Shown piece after piece: positions 45,560 through 54,399 of a stretch of DNA of 64,000 nucleotides. The notes beneath the pieces were generated by a model that was not told where the DNA came from, made no database searches, and worked only from the letters and a program-made list of their open reading frames with translations. The stretch comes from Phyllobacterium sp. T1293 (GTDB taxonomy: Bacteria; Pseudomonadota; Alphaproteobacteria; Rhizobiales; Rhizobiaceae): positions 2,609,001-2,673,000 of the forward strand of contig NZ_CP088273.1 of NCBI RefSeq assembly GCF_020731415.2. Reading direction: 5' to 3'. The translations under genes and the position numbers were made by a program. Position 1 is the stretch's first letter. The number at the start of each line of letters is the position of its first letter.

Positions 45560-46735
45560 TCACGCGACGGAGAGTTCCGTCTTGCGTGCGCCAACACTGG
45601 CGAGCCGCATCACGACAAGACCAAGCAGCGGCAATGTCCCACCGATCCAGCCCAGATATTCAAGGCCAATATTGGCGATGATCAATCCGCCGACCAGCGA
45701 ACCTGACGCTATGCCGAGATAAAGTGCCGAACCGTTTAACGAAAGCGCCAGCGGCGCGCTTTCCGGTGCGATGGCGAGAACCCTGCTGGCCTGTGCCGGT
45801 GGGAACATCCAGGCAGCAACTCCCCAGAGAACCATAACCGCAATGAGTGCGGGGCCAGCGATTTCATTAGGCCATTGCATGATCCAGCTGATTGCCATCA
45901 ACGAGGCAGCATTCAGAAACGAAGCCGCGATGACCGTGCGCGTCGGCCCGAAGCGATCAGACAATTGCCCGCCAACGAAATTGCCAAGGGCTGCACCCAG
46001 ACCGAAAGCCAGCAAAACGAGAGGGACCATTTCGCGGGAAAGACCCGTGCCCTGCACGGCGATAGCCGCAATATAGGTGAACACGATAAAGCCACCGGCC
46101 ATATAGAGCAGCATGGTTACAAGTGCGGGCAAAAGACCGGGATGGCGGATGACGCCGAGCCGCTGCTTTAGCGTCAACTTGTCGGCACGCAGCCCACGCG
46201 GCAGCAGGAACCACACGAAAGTCGTCGCAGCCGCGCCGATCAATGCGACAAACACATAAGTGCCGCGCCAACCGGCAAAAGACGCAATCAACGCGCCAAG
46301 CGGAGCGCCAAAGGCCACGGCCAGCGTCGTACCGCCAACAATAACCGATATCGCCCGAGCGCGATGGTGCGATTCCGAAATAGCAACCGCCGTTGCCTGA
46401 GCGGTCGCCGCATAGAGACCGGCAGACATGCCGATAATCAAACGGGCGGCAGTCAGAAAGGCATAGGATGGGGCAAGTGCGGCAAGAATCGCGCCGATAA
46501 CGAATGTCGTCGCACTCCCAGCCAGAATGACACGCCGGTCCGCTGAACCAGTGAGGGCCGCCAGTACAGGCGCACCCAGCGCATAGGCCAAAGCGAACAT
46601 GACGACGAGATAACCGGCCTGCACGAGGGTCACGCCGGTATCGCCGGCAATCTGCGGCAGGAGACTGGCGACGACGAAACCTTCAATGCCAATGGCGAAT
46701 GTACCCAACGCCAAACCGACGAGGCGAATGTCCAT
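45560..46735 (-). CDS. MFS drug/metabolite efflux transporter
   Basis: 391 aa from MDIRLVGLALGTFAIGIEGF, chosen over a start 22 codons up which would run into the operator. About twelve helices; the loop motif LTGSADRRVILAGS and LIIGMSAGLYAATAQATAVA fit the DHA1 (AraJ/Bcr/SotB-like) branch. It is divergent from an ArsR-type repressor gene, and the 121 bases between hold two copies of a palindromic box, so repression and induced efflux are likely. The substrate is unknown. Confidence 0.9.
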   Translation of the reverse strand: MDIRLVGLALGTFAIGIEGFVVASLLPQIAGDTGVTLVQAGYLVVMFALAYALGAPVLAALTGSADRRVILAGSATTFVIGAILAALAPSYAFLTAARLIIGMSAGLYAATAQATAVAISESHHRARAISVIVGGTTLAVAFGAPLGALIASFAGWRGTYVFVALIGAAATTFVWFLLPRGLRADKLTLKQRLGVIRHPGLLPALVTMLLYMAGGFIVFTYIAAIAVQGTGLSREMVPLVLLAFGLGAALGNFVGGQLSDRFGPTRTVIAASFLNAASLMAISWIMQWPNEIAGPALIAVMVLWGVAAWMFPPAQASRVLAIAPESAPLALSLNGSALYLGIASGSLVGGLIIANIGLEYLGWIGGTLPLLGLVVMRLASVGARKTELSVA

Positions 46736-46750
46736 GGGAGTAATCCTTTG

Positions 46751-46828
46751 TTCAATGATCCTTGAACTATTGAACTCACCGGGATGTGAAGTCAAGAACA
46801 AAGTTCAACGATTATTGAACATTGAACT
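46751..46828. promoter_or_regulatory. Twin operator between MFS and ArsR genes
   Basis: Two direct copies of a 25-26-bp box: 46751-46776 and 46804-46828. Both carry TTCAA-(T/C)GAT-NN-TTGAAC and then ATTGAACT; inside each box TTCAA and TTGAA form an inverted repeat. Size, symmetry and placement fit an ArsR-family operator covering both start regions. Confidence 0.75.
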
Positions 46829-46856
46829 TTTCGCCTGATGTTGCTAGGTAGAAACC

Positions 46857-47237
46857 ATGACCCATCCGCTTTTTCATCCGGACGCCGAAGAGATTTCGCT
46901 TCCAGCCATCCTCACAGCACTTGGCGATGAGACGCGCCTGAACATCATCGCTATTCTTGCGCGGAACGGTGAACGCGCCATGACATGCGGTCAATTTCTT
47001 GAACTCGGCTCCAAGACCGCTCTGAGCTATCATGTGGCCAAGCTGCGGGAAGCGGGTGTGATCAATGTGCGACCCGACGGGACGAAGCGGCTGCTGACCT
47101 TACGCCGTGTCGATCTGGAGGGGCGATTTCCGGGTTTTCTCGATTCGATCATCGCCTCGGCTAACACCGTTCCATTGCGCGAAAACCCGATCATGGCCAA
47201 TACGCCCGACCCAGCAGGAGAAACCGAATGGACGTAA
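46857..47237 (+). CDS. ArsR-family winged-helix repressor
   Basis: 126 aa. HTH segment [20 protein letters not shown], with wing [20 protein letters not shown]. One cysteine (TCGQF) only, so the classic ArsR CxC metal site is absent; the ligand may be organic. The 3' end overlaps the cupin gene start by 10 bases. Divergent from the MFS gene and probably its repressor through the twin box. Confidence 0.9.
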   Translation: MTHPLFHPDAEEISLPAILTALGDETRLNIIAILARNGERAMTCGQFLELGSKTALSYHVAKLREAGVINVRPDGTKRLLTLRRVDLEGRFPGFLDSIIASANTVPLRENPIMANTPDPAGETEWT

Positions 47238-47629
47238 AGACTTGCGGCTCCATACCCTCACGCCGCGCGCCGGAGGACTGGTTCACCGGAACGGTGTGGC
47301 AGGACCCGATCATTCAGGCCCCAGCGCCAGCGCGGCTTATCTCCGTCGTCGTGCATTTTGAACCCGCTGCCCGCACGGCATGGCACACCCATCCACTTGG
47401 CCAGACCCTTTATGTGGTTTCAGGTTCCGGACTGGCGCAGGTCTGGGGTGAAAAAATCCGTGAAATCAAAGCCGGAGACGTGGTCTGGATTCCGCCGGGA
47501 GAAAAACATTGGCATGGCGCAGGCCCGGCAAATTCCATGTCACATATTGCCATGCAGGAAGCACTGGATGGCAATGCCGTCGAATGGATGGAAAAGGTTT
47601 CCGATAGCCAATATTCCGGCGCAGAATAG
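47228..47629 (+). CDS. Single-domain cupin protein
   Basis: 133 aa. Metal-binding cupin motif 1 is visible as [17 protein letters not shown] and motif 2 as [15 protein letters not shown], both with the usual His/Glu ligands. This subgroup (carboxymuconolactone-decarboxylase-associated or quercetinase-like cupins) often accompanies oxidoreductases. It overlaps the ArsR gene, so the repressor, the divergent efflux pump and this possible small-molecule-modifying enzyme form one locus. Confidence 0.88.
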   Translation: MDVKTCGSIPSRRAPEDWFTGTVWQDPIIQAPAPARLISVVVHFEPAARTAWHTHPLGQTLYVVSGSGLAQVWGEKIREIKAGDVVWIPPGEKHWHGAGPANSMSHIAMQEALDGNAVEWMEKVSDSQYSGAE

Positions 47630-47738
47630 CGCCGCAAACGCGCAGGTGTCATCGAAATGATATGCGTTGATGGCCTAATCTGCTAGCATGCCGTTGGGTG
47701 TGGAAGCAGGCATTGCAGATGAATTGAGAGGAAAAACC

Positions 47739-47927
47739 ATGGCGTTCGAAGACATCAAGGCACAGATCGCACTCCTGCTTGAAGAGATGGTGCAGCGGCC
47801 TGCTGATGCTCATGAAATTCACGAGACCTTGCGCGAACACCTCAACGAACTGAAAGCCATGGGAATGCCGCTTCCCGAGGACCTCGTGGCCCTCGAAAAG
47901 CAGCTTGAAGTGGATTTTGATTCCTGA
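47739..47927 (+). CDS. Small helical protein, unknown function
   Basis: 62 aa from MAFEDIKAQIALLLEEM, with a GAGAGGAAAAA ribosome site; an upstream start 17 codons earlier is less likely. It is predicted all-helical and acidic (HEIHETLREHLNELKAMGMP, PEDLVALEKQLEVDF). The spacing suggests a conserved but uncharacterised rhizobial small protein. Confidence 0.7.
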   Translation: MAFEDIKAQIALLLEEMVQRPADAHEIHETLREHLNELKAMGMPLPEDLVALEKQLEVDFDS

Positions 47928-47936
47928 CCGGCACGC

Positions 47937-48173
47937 TCAGACCGACCTTTTGAAAGTGTCTTTCTGCAGATCACCTTGGGATGCAGTAACCTTCCCCCGT
48001 ATGGGTCGACCGTCCAGCATTCCCATGTCACGCAGCATGTGACTGGAAAAATCCGTAGCATTGAGGGTTGGAGGCACTGTTGGCCGGGCCAGCAATCGTC
48101 CAATGTTCGCAAGCCAGCCCCAACGGGAGCTGGTATTTTCCATATGTGTGCAGTGTGATGGCGATGGGTTCAT
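47937..48173 (-). CDS. DUF1127-like small basic protein
   Basis: 78 aa from an ATG with a GGAGTTGAGG ribosome site (an inner ATG at 48143 gives 68 aa). WLANIGRLLARPTVPPTLNA leads to DFSSHMLRDMGMLDGRP, which has the DxxxxLLRDIGL-type signature of DUF1127 proteins; those bind RNA or affect phosphate/carbon responses in relatives. It is divergent from a LysR gene, with 122 bases between, so the LysR may regulate it. A short tail KVTASQGDLQKDTFKRSV is unusual for the family. Confidence 0.6.
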   Translation of the reverse strand: MNPSPSHCTHMENTSSRWGWLANIGRLLARPTVPPTLNATDFSSHMLRDMGMLDGRPIRGKVTASQGDLQKDTFKRSV

Positions 48174-48295
48174 GACCTCAACTCCGGGTTCTACGCGCAT
48201 CCGCGTCTTGGGTGGAGAATAGATGCGCCTGATCACGCTTGTTTTCCAACAAAACCGCGAGTATCTTCCATAAGTACACCTTATGGATTGCCATC

Positions 48296-49183
48296 ATGAA
48301 TCTGCCGCCCCTTGCCGCCATCCGGGTTTTTGAAGCCGCTGCCCGTCATGGCAATTTTACCAAGGCGGCGGAAGAACTCGGCATGACACAGGCGGCCGTC
48401 AGCTATCAGATAAAGCTTCTGGAAGAGCGCGTCGGAACAGCGCTGTTTCTGCGGTTGCCGCGGCAGGTGGTGTTGACCGAAGTGGGGGCACGGCTGGCGC
48501 CTTCAACGACCGAGGCTTTCGAAATCCTGCGCGCCGCTTTTGCGACGACACGGGAGAGCGCTGATGGTGTCCTGACCATCACAACCATCCCGACCTTTGC
48601 CGCCACATGGCTGGTTCCACGCCTCGGTTCATTTCAGATGGAGCACCCTTCGCTTGCTGTGCGATTGAAATCCACCCGTGATATGCTGGATTTCGCCCGT
48701 CAGGAGGCTGATGTGGGCATTCGCAGCGGGGAAACAAAATGGCCCGGCCTGGTCTGCCACAAGCTGTTCTATGCGAATTTCACGCCGATGCTGTCGCCTG
48801 CGCTGGCGGCTTCCATTGGGGGCATCAAGACACCCGAAGATATTCTCAAACTACCGGTGCTTGACCCCGGTGATCCATGGTGGACCATCTGGTTCAAACT
48901 CGTCGGCATCGAAAAGCCGGAACTGCGCGGCGACGTGCGCAACCGGCTGGGTGATCAGCATCTGGAGGGACGGGCAGTGCTGGCAGGACAGGGCGTCGGC
49001 ATATTGACACCGATCTTTTTCCAATCGGAACTGCAACAAGGACAGCTTATCCAACCATTCGATGTTGTGGGGACAGGCAAGCACGCCTACTGGCTTGTTT
49101 ACCCGGAGGCGCGGCGCAACGTTCCAAAAATCCGCGCGTTCCGCGACTGGGTACTCAGCCACATAGACGAGATAAAAATGTGA
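48296..49183 (+). CDS. LysR-type regulator (GcvA-like)
   Basis: 295 aa from MNLPPLAAIRVFEAAARHG. HTH: NFTKAAEELGMTQAAVSYQI; effector domain from LTITTIPTFAATWLVPRL with DVGIRSGETKWPGL. Similar architecture to the regulator at 23 kb. The divergent neighbour is the DUF1127-like gene; downstream lies a terminator stem shared with the next convergent gene. The target is unknown. Confidence 0.9.
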   Translation: MNLPPLAAIRVFEAAARHGNFTKAAEELGMTQAAVSYQIKLLEERVGTALFLRLPRQVVLTEVGARLAPSTTEAFEILRAAFATTRESADGVLTITTIPTFAATWLVPRLGSFQMEHPSLAVRLKSTRDMLDFARQEADVGIRSGETKWPGLVCHKLFYANFTPMLSPALAASIGGIKTPEDILKLPVLDPGDPWWTIWFKLVGIEKPELRGDVRNRLGDQHLEGRAVLAGQGVGILTPIFFQSELQQGQLIQPFDVVGTGKHAYWLVYPEARRNVPKIRAFRDWVLSHIDEIKM

Positions 49184-49186
49184 AAA

Positions 49187-49208
49187 GACGGGGCTTAAAA
49201 GCCCCGTC
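49187..49208 (-). terminator. Hairpin between LysR and a small membrane protein gene
   Basis: GACGGGGCT pairs with AGCCCCGTC around a 4-base loop; on the minus strand it is followed by CTTTTC, so it best serves the small membrane protein gene, but it may also end the LysR transcript. Confidence 0.75.
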
Positions 49209-49218
49209 ATAGTGATCC

Positions 49219-49380
49219 TTAGAAGATTGCGAGATAACGCAGCAGCGAGATAATACCGATCACCACAACGATCACCTGAACGATCTGCTTGGCGCGGCCA
49301 TCAAGCGGCAGCATCTGGACAAGATAGAGCACAAGAAAAATCACCAGAACGGTGATCAAAAGGCTGATAAGTATGGACAT
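49219..49380 (-). CDS. Thivi_2564-type small membrane protein
   Basis: 53 aa, two hydrophobic helices (MSILISLLITVLVIFLVLYL and IVQVIVVVIGIISLLRYL) joined by QMLPLDGRAKQ. I recognise this as the family usually called Thivi_2564 membrane protein. A CAGGAAG ribosome site supports this ATG over the longer frame. A GGAAC-N17-GTT promoter about 50 bases upstream suggests general-stress control. Confidence 0.8.
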   Translation of the reverse strand: MSILISLLITVLVIFLVLYLVQMLPLDGRAKQIVQVIVVVIGIISLLRYLAIF

Positions 49381-49425
49381 CACAAACTTCCTGTTTTCGG
49401 GATCTGAACAATCGTAGCCTGACAA

Positions 49426-49450
49426 AACTCTTCGCTGGCTATTTTGTTCC
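49426..49450 (-). promoter_or_regulatory. EcfG-type (general stress) promoter candidate
   Basis: On the minus strand GGAAC (49450-49446), 17 bases, then GTT (49428-49426) followed by TT, matching the alphaproteobacterial general stress consensus, at a suitable distance (about 46 bases) from the small membrane protein ATG. Confidence 0.5.
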
Positions 49451-49596
49451 ATGAAAGCAGGTAATTAGACCCCGGCCAGATCGCTGATTGCTCCCGGCAG
49501 GACAATGTTTCGCAGCATTTCGAACTGTCATGCGTTGCATTGCCCGTAAACTTGCTGATAGCGTTGTCATCACTCCCGCTTCTCAGGATTCTTCCC

Positions 49597-50010
49597 ATGC
49601 GCTCGCTGTTTCATCTTGCCTATCACGTCCATGATCTCGATGAAGCACGCGGCTTCTACGGCGGCATTCTCGGCTGCGAGGAGGGACGGAGCACGGATAG
49701 CTGGGTCGACTTCGACTTCTTCGGCCACCAGATTTCGCTGCATCTGGGCAAGCCTTTCGAAACCACCAATACGGGCAAGGTTGGCGACCATATGGTGCCC
49801 ATGCCGCATCTTGGCATTATCCTGCCACTGGAAGACTGGAACATCCTTGCGGACCGGTTGAAAGGGGCGAAGGTTGATTTCGTCATGCCGCCAGTGGTGC
49901 GGTTCAAGGGCGAACCCGGCGAGCAATGGACCATGTTCTTTCGCGATCCATCAGGCAATCCCATCGAAGTCAAAGGCTTTGCCGATTTCGCCAGCGTCTA
50001 CGCCAAATAA
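49597..50010 (+). CDS. Glyoxalase/VOC-family protein
   Basis: 137 aa from MRSLFHLAYHVHDLDEARGF. Single VOC domain with metal-ligand candidates His9 or His11, His in PMPHLGIIL, and Glu in GNPIEVKGFADF; DPSGNPIEVKGF is the typical end of extradiol dioxygenase-like VOC proteins. The reaction is unknown. The stop is 6 bases before the EamA gene, suggesting co-transcription. Confidence 0.88.
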   Translation: MRSLFHLAYHVHDLDEARGFYGGILGCEEGRSTDSWVDFDFFGHQISLHLGKPFETTNTGKVGDHMVPMPHLGIILPLEDWNILADRLKGAKVDFVMPPVVRFKGEPGEQWTMFFRDPSGNPIEVKGFADFASVYAK

Positions 50011-50016
50011 TCCATC

Positions 50017-50919
50017 ATGGAATTCAAGCCGTCGAACCTGAAGGCTGCGTTCTGGATGACCGGATCGTTGACTGCCATACTCATGATGGCAATTTCGGGC
50101 CGGGAAGCATCAAAAGAACTCAACGTCTTCCAGATCATGGAAATGCGATCGCTGATCGGGCTGGCCATGCTCTACCCGCTGATCCGCTCCTCCGGCGGTG
50201 TGCGGGCGATGAAGACGGGCCGTATCTGGCAGCATCTTGGACGCAATGCCGCGCATTATACCGGGCAATTCGCCTGGCTGCAGGCTTTGTCCATGATCCC
50301 GTTGGCGCAGGTCATTGCCATTGAATTCACCACGCCAGCGTGGACGGCAGTGATGGCAGTGGCGTTTCTCGGCGAACGCATGAACCTGTGGCGGACGCTG
50401 ACAATTCTTCTCGGTATTGTCGGCGTTATCATCATTGTCAGGCCCGGCGTCGGAACAGTCGACGTTGGGCAGTTGATCGTGCTTGGCGCCGCTTTCACCT
50501 TCGGCATCTCCTTCACCATGGTAAAATCGTTGACCCGCACGGAAAGCGTGGTGAAAATCATCTTCTGGATGCTGGTGATCCAGTCCAGTATCGGCCTGCT
50601 GCCAGCGCTGCATGTCTGGCAATGGCCGACTGTGCATGCATGGCCGTGGATTGTTATCATTGCCTTCACAGGTACGTTTTCGCATTTCTGTATGGCAAAA
50701 GCCCTGCTCTATGCGGATGCCACCATCGTGATCCCCATGGACTTCCTGCGTGTGCCTCTCACGGCGGTGCTCGGCTGGCTTATCTATGCGGAGCGGATTG
50801 ATATCTATACCGCGCTCGGCGCAGCACTGATCCTTTCAGGCAATCTTCTGAACCTGAAAAACAAGAGTGTTCCACGCGTGCCGCAGACCTCACCTGCGGC
50901 TACTGACCAAACAGTGTAG
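50017..50919 (+). CDS. EamA/DMT-superfamily permease
   Basis: 300 aa with ten predicted helices in two EamA repeats (about residues 10-140 and 150-285); AQVIAIEFTTPAWTAVMAVA and FLGERMNLWRTLTILLGIVG end the first repeat, and VIPMDFLRVPLTAVLGWLIY the second. These export amino acids or metabolites; the substrate is unknown. Ends with a 20-base overlap with the convergent GST gene. Confidence 0.9.
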   Translation: MEFKPSNLKAAFWMTGSLTAILMMAISGREASKELNVFQIMEMRSLIGLAMLYPLIRSSGGVRAMKTGRIWQHLGRNAAHYTGQFAWLQALSMIPLAQVIAIEFTTPAWTAVMAVAFLGERMNLWRTLTILLGIVGVIIIVRPGVGTVDVGQLIVLGAAFTFGISFTMVKSLTRTESVVKIIFWMLVIQSSIGLLPALHVWQWPTVHAWPWIVIIAFTGTFSHFCMAKALLYADATIVIPMDFLRVPLTAVLGWLIYAERIDIYTALGAALILSGNLLNLKNKSVPRVPQTSPAATDQTV

Positions 50920-51535
50920 GTACATCACCCGCCTGCCATTTCGGGTATTTGAGCATGACGGCTTCAAACCGGCCTGATGATACAAACTCGTCCAGCCAGC
51001 GCTTCACATTGGGCCGGGCAAGTGCGTCCCACCAATCCGTATCCACACTGGCAAATTGCCTGACAAAGGGCAGGATTGCCATATCAGCAAGCGATGGTGA
51101 TGCACCGAAGAGATAACGCGACCATGCGAGGCGCTCTTCATAATCATCCAGAATGGCCAAAGCCTTCGCCCGTTCGGCAAGCGGCTCAACCTTTTCAAAA
51201 CGCGATGGATATTTGTAGCGGTCAAGACTGCGCTTGAATGGGCCATCATTGCGGGCAATCCAGCCGCCATCATCCACCCCGAGCCAATGTTCGGGATCGT
51301 GCTGGCTCAGAGTCCAGCGCATGATGTCGAGGCTTTCATCAATCACAGTGCCATCCGGCAATAGCAGCATGGGCACTGTTCCCGAGGGTGAAATGGCCAG
51401 AAACTCCGGTGCCTTGTCCCTCAGCATGATTTCCCGCAACTCACAGGTCTGATGCGATGCAAGAACAGCCAGCCTTGCTCGCATGGCATAGGGGCAGCGG
51501 CGAAAGGAATATAGGACTGGAAGACCATGCGTCAT
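50900..51535 (-). CDS. Glutathione S-transferase
   Basis: 211 aa from MTHGLPVLYSFRRCPYAMRA. N-terminal thioredoxin-like domain with RRCPYAMRAR, where the Cys of CPYA is the probable catalytic residue (an omega/beta-like class rather than Tyr/Ser type), cis-Pro in GTVPMLLLPDG and the ESLDIMRW glutathione contact. C-terminal helical domain from about residue 85. Probable detoxification or dehydroascorbate/thiol transfer role. Confidence 0.9.
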   Translation of the reverse strand: MTHGLPVLYSFRRCPYAMRARLAVLASHQTCELREIMLRDKAPEFLAISPSGTVPMLLLPDGTVIDESLDIMRWTLSQHDPEHWLGVDDGGWIARNDGPFKRSLDRYKYPSRFEKVEPLAERAKALAILDDYEERLAWSRYLFGASPSLADMAILPFVRQFASVDTDWWDALARPNVKRWLDEFVSSGRFEAVMLKYPKWQAGDVPTLFGQ

Positions 51536-51758
51536 GAAGTGCCTCGATTGCCACGAGTTTTCCTGAAACGGCACGCGATAACAAGTCTTGGCCGCCAATT
51601 GTTTCATTTATGAATTTAATTCACGGGTATCACGCAATATCACCCGATTATCAATGGAATGCACTTCGACCATATTCAGCGCAACCGGATCGCTATCCGT
51701 CATCATTCCATTTACGGGCCGGACCGAAATCTGACCTGCCATTTCAAAGGATAAGACA

Positions 51759-52943
51759 ATGCCTCTCGCACTTCTGGCGTTGACAATCAGCGCCTATGCC
51801 ATCGGCACGACAGAGTTCGTGATCGTCGGCCTCCTGCCCACCGTTGCCGGTGATCTCGGCATCACGCTGCCACTCGCCGGACTTATCGTCAGTGTTTATG
51901 CGCTTGGCGTCACCTTCGGCGCTCCTGTTTTGACCGCTCTCACCGGCAAGATTGAACGCAAGCCACTTCTGCTTGGTCTCATGGCCCTTTTCATCATCGG
52001 TAATACGGCTGCGGCCCTGTCACCGACCTATGAGCTACTGCTGGTTGCCCGTGTCCTGAGCGCTTTTGCGCATGGTGTGTTCTTCTCCGTCGGCGCGACG
52101 ATTGCCGCTGATCTGGTTGCGCCCAACAAGCGCGCATCGGCTATCGCCATGATGTTCCTTGGCTTGACCGTTGCCATCGTCACCGGCGTTCCGCTTGGCA
52201 CCTTTATCGGCCAGCAACTCGGTTGGCGTGCAACATTCTGGGCCGTCACTGTCCTCGGCGTCATTGCATTCATCGCGATTGCCATGCTTCTGCCTTCGAA
52301 GATCGCCAAGGCTGCCCCTGCCCGCCTGATCGATCAGCTGCGTGTCCTCGGCAGCGGCCGCCTGCTTCTTGCCTTTGCCATGACGGCACTTGGTTATGGC
52401 GGTACATTCGTGATGTTCACGTTCCTTGCACCGGTATTGCAGGAAATCACAGGCTATGCCGGGTCAACAGTCAGCCTCATCCTCGTGCTTTATGGCCTGT
52501 CGATTGCCGTGGGTAATGTGGTTGGCGGACGCGTTGCCGACGGCAATCCGGTTGGTGCGCTGATTGTGATGTTTGCCCTGCAGGCGCTCGTGCTGGCAAT
52601 CTTCACCTTCACGGCTGTGTCGCCAATCTGGTCACTGGTTACACTTGCTGCGCTTGGCGGGTTGTCTTTCTCCAATGTCCCCGGCCTGCAGCTCTATGTG
52701 GTGCAGCTTGCCAAGATCCACACGCCTGAAACCGTCGATGTGGCATCTGCTCTCAACATCGCCGCCTTCAACCTTGGCATTGCCGGTGGTGCATTTCTCG
52801 GCGGCCTTATCGTGGCTTCACCGCTTGGCCTTGGCGCCACACCATGGGTCGGTGCAATCCTCGTCCTCGGTGCTCTTGGATTGACGATCTGGAGCCAGGC
52901 ACTTGACCGGCAGGCGGCTACAACGGCTCTTGCCGCCTGCTAG
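51759..52943 (+). CDS. MFS efflux transporter (AraJ/arabinose-efflux-like)
   Basis: 394 aa, twelve helices. MPLALLALTISAYAIGTTEF with VGLLPTVAGDLGITLPLAG and the loop motif LTGKIERKPLLLG are typical of DHA1 permeases such as YdhP/AraJ. Similar overall to the transporter at 46 kb but clearly distinct. It stands alone with its own terminator 24 bases after the stop. Confidence 0.9.
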   Translation: MPLALLALTISAYAIGTTEFVIVGLLPTVAGDLGITLPLAGLIVSVYALGVTFGAPVLTALTGKIERKPLLLGLMALFIIGNTAAALSPTYELLLVARVLSAFAHGVFFSVGATIAADLVAPNKRASAIAMMFLGLTVAIVTGVPLGTFIGQQLGWRATFWAVTVLGVIAFIAIAMLLPSKIAKAAPARLIDQLRVLGSGRLLLAFAMTALGYGGTFVMFTFLAPVLQEITGYAGSTVSLILVLYGLSIAVGNVVGGRVADGNPVGALIVMFALQALVLAIFTFTAVSPIWSLVTLAALGGLSFSNVPGLQLYVVQLAKIHTPETVDVASALNIAAFNLGIAGGAFLGGLIVASPLGLGATPWVGAILVLGALGLTIWSQALDRQAATTALAAC

Positions 52944-52966
52944 CCAGAACGCTGAATACGCCAAAC

Positions 52967-52996
52967 AAACTGCGCCGGATATCCGGCGCAGTTTTT
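52967..52996 (+). terminator. Rho-independent terminator
   Basis: A near-perfect 14-bp palindrome (52967-52980 with 52981-52994) ending in T residues. The central bases must open to form a loop. It closes the MFS gene. Confidence 0.9.
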
Positions 52997-53094
52997 CATT
53001 GTCTGTCTTTTGCGACAGAAATCCGAAGCGCCCCCAAGGGTGACAGGGCCGTCAATTTTGCTAAGGTCCGCATGAGATTCGGGAGGGACCTGTC

Positions 53095-54396
53095 ATGCTG
53101 GCCGAAGCGGTATTGCCTATCAAGCTGACATTCCGGCTGTGGTGGAGATTCTGGCCGCAACTGTTTGCCGTGGTTTTGCTTGGCGTCATTGCCTCCAACA
53201 TACTTATGCAATTGGCAGTCGATGCCGCCTTCGCCAATCACTATGCGGGACTGGCGGTGCTCACATTGGTTGCACTGGCCCAGCTGGTAACTACCGTTTG
53301 CATGATCCAGATCATCAGGCCCGGCCTGCCGGCACTCAATGCGGCTCAAGAAAAGAGACAGCCTGATAGCGGGGAAGACACCGCACGCAGGAGCCTTTCG
53401 AGACTGGCCACCATGGTCTCCGTCGCGCTCATTCCCTTCTTTGCCTATTACGCCGCATGGGGATTTCTTGGGGATACGGTACGGCAATATTCGCGTGCAG
53501 CGCTTGACCAGATGCCCTTCGGCGAAAGCGGTGGCAATGTCCTCGACGTATTGGATTCCAAATGGATACTCTTGTCCGTTGCCATTTCGTGGGTGGTGCG
53601 AAAATGCGCAAAGATCATGAAGGAAAAGACCGGCCAGTCTGTCTGGCAGATCATTATGGTCGTGTGTGAGACAAACTGGGTTTTCATCGGTCTCTATATT
53701 GTCAGCCGCTGGAAAGACAGCTGGATGAAGGCACTGAGCGAAGGCAATCTATGGGGCTACGTCAAATCACTGGTCGCCAGCCTCTCAGAGCCGGTTTCAT
53801 CGGCCTATGCCGCTACGGGTTTCATACCCGTCGAGCAGACCCCGCCAGCCTTCAGCACGGTTGCGGTGAGCCTGTTTTTCCATGCGCTCATACCTGTCAT
53901 TTGGCTCGTCATGGTGGCGCTGGTCTATGGTTACGACGTGCGCGACGAAAAGGAACTTCTGCGCATCCATCACCGTGTCGAACGGTTCGGCGAGCGTTAT
54001 AAAACCATCCCGAAATTCCTGCGTGATTTCATTGAACATTTCATTGGCGGCTATCGCTCGCGCTACCTGCCCATCGCCAACAGCGTCAAGCTGACCCTCA
54101 ATTCCGGACTGCTTCTGATTCTCACGCTGATCCTCGGTTATCGTTTTATCGAATGGGCTGGGGCATGGCTGTGGCTGGGGACCGCGCGGTTGATTGGTCC
54201 GCATTCGCTGGATATTTGGCAGGTTCTTTCCAATGGCGTCAGTTTTCTTTTTGGCAGCTCCTTGCAGGACTCTTCAACCGGGCTTCTGGTCGAGCCACTG
54301 CGCATCTGCTTTCTGGCCGCTGTTCTGGAAACTGCATTCTCAATGACCCGCAAACCCAAGGAGGTGGTGGCCGAGCCTATAAAAGCTGCAAGCTAA
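53095..54396 (+). CDS. Polytopic membrane protein, unknown function
   Basis: 433 aa with about eight hydrophobic helices: two near the N-terminus, one at about 105-125, one at about 160-175, one around 195-205, one at about 265-283, then two in the C-terminal third (LLLILTLILGYRFIEWAGAW, LLVEPLRICFLAAVLE). A conserved-looking soluble stretch DEKELLRIHHRVERFGERYK lies between. It converges, with only 3 bases between stops, on the three-gene operon of single-pass periplasmic proteins. No family is recognised. Confidence 0.75.
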   Translation: MLAEAVLPIKLTFRLWWRFWPQLFAVVLLGVIASNILMQLAVDAAFANHYAGLAVLTLVALAQLVTTVCMIQIIRPGLPALNAAQEKRQPDSGEDTARRSLSRLATMVSVALIPFFAYYAAWGFLGDTVRQYSRAALDQMPFGESGGNVLDVLDSKWILLSVAISWVVRKCAKIMKEKTGQSVWQIIMVVCETNWVFIGLYIVSRWKDSWMKALSEGNLWGYVKSLVASLSEPVSSAYAATGFIPVEQTPPAFSTVAVSLFFHALIPVIWLVMVALVYGYDVRDEKELLRIHHRVERFGERYKTIPKFLRDFIEHFIGGYRSRYLPIANSVKLTLNSGLLLILTLILGYRFIEWAGAWLWLGTARLIGPHSLDIWQVLSNGVSFLFGSSLQDSSTGLLVEPLRICFLAAVLETAFSMTRKPKEVVAEPIKAAS

Positions 54397-54399
54397 GCT

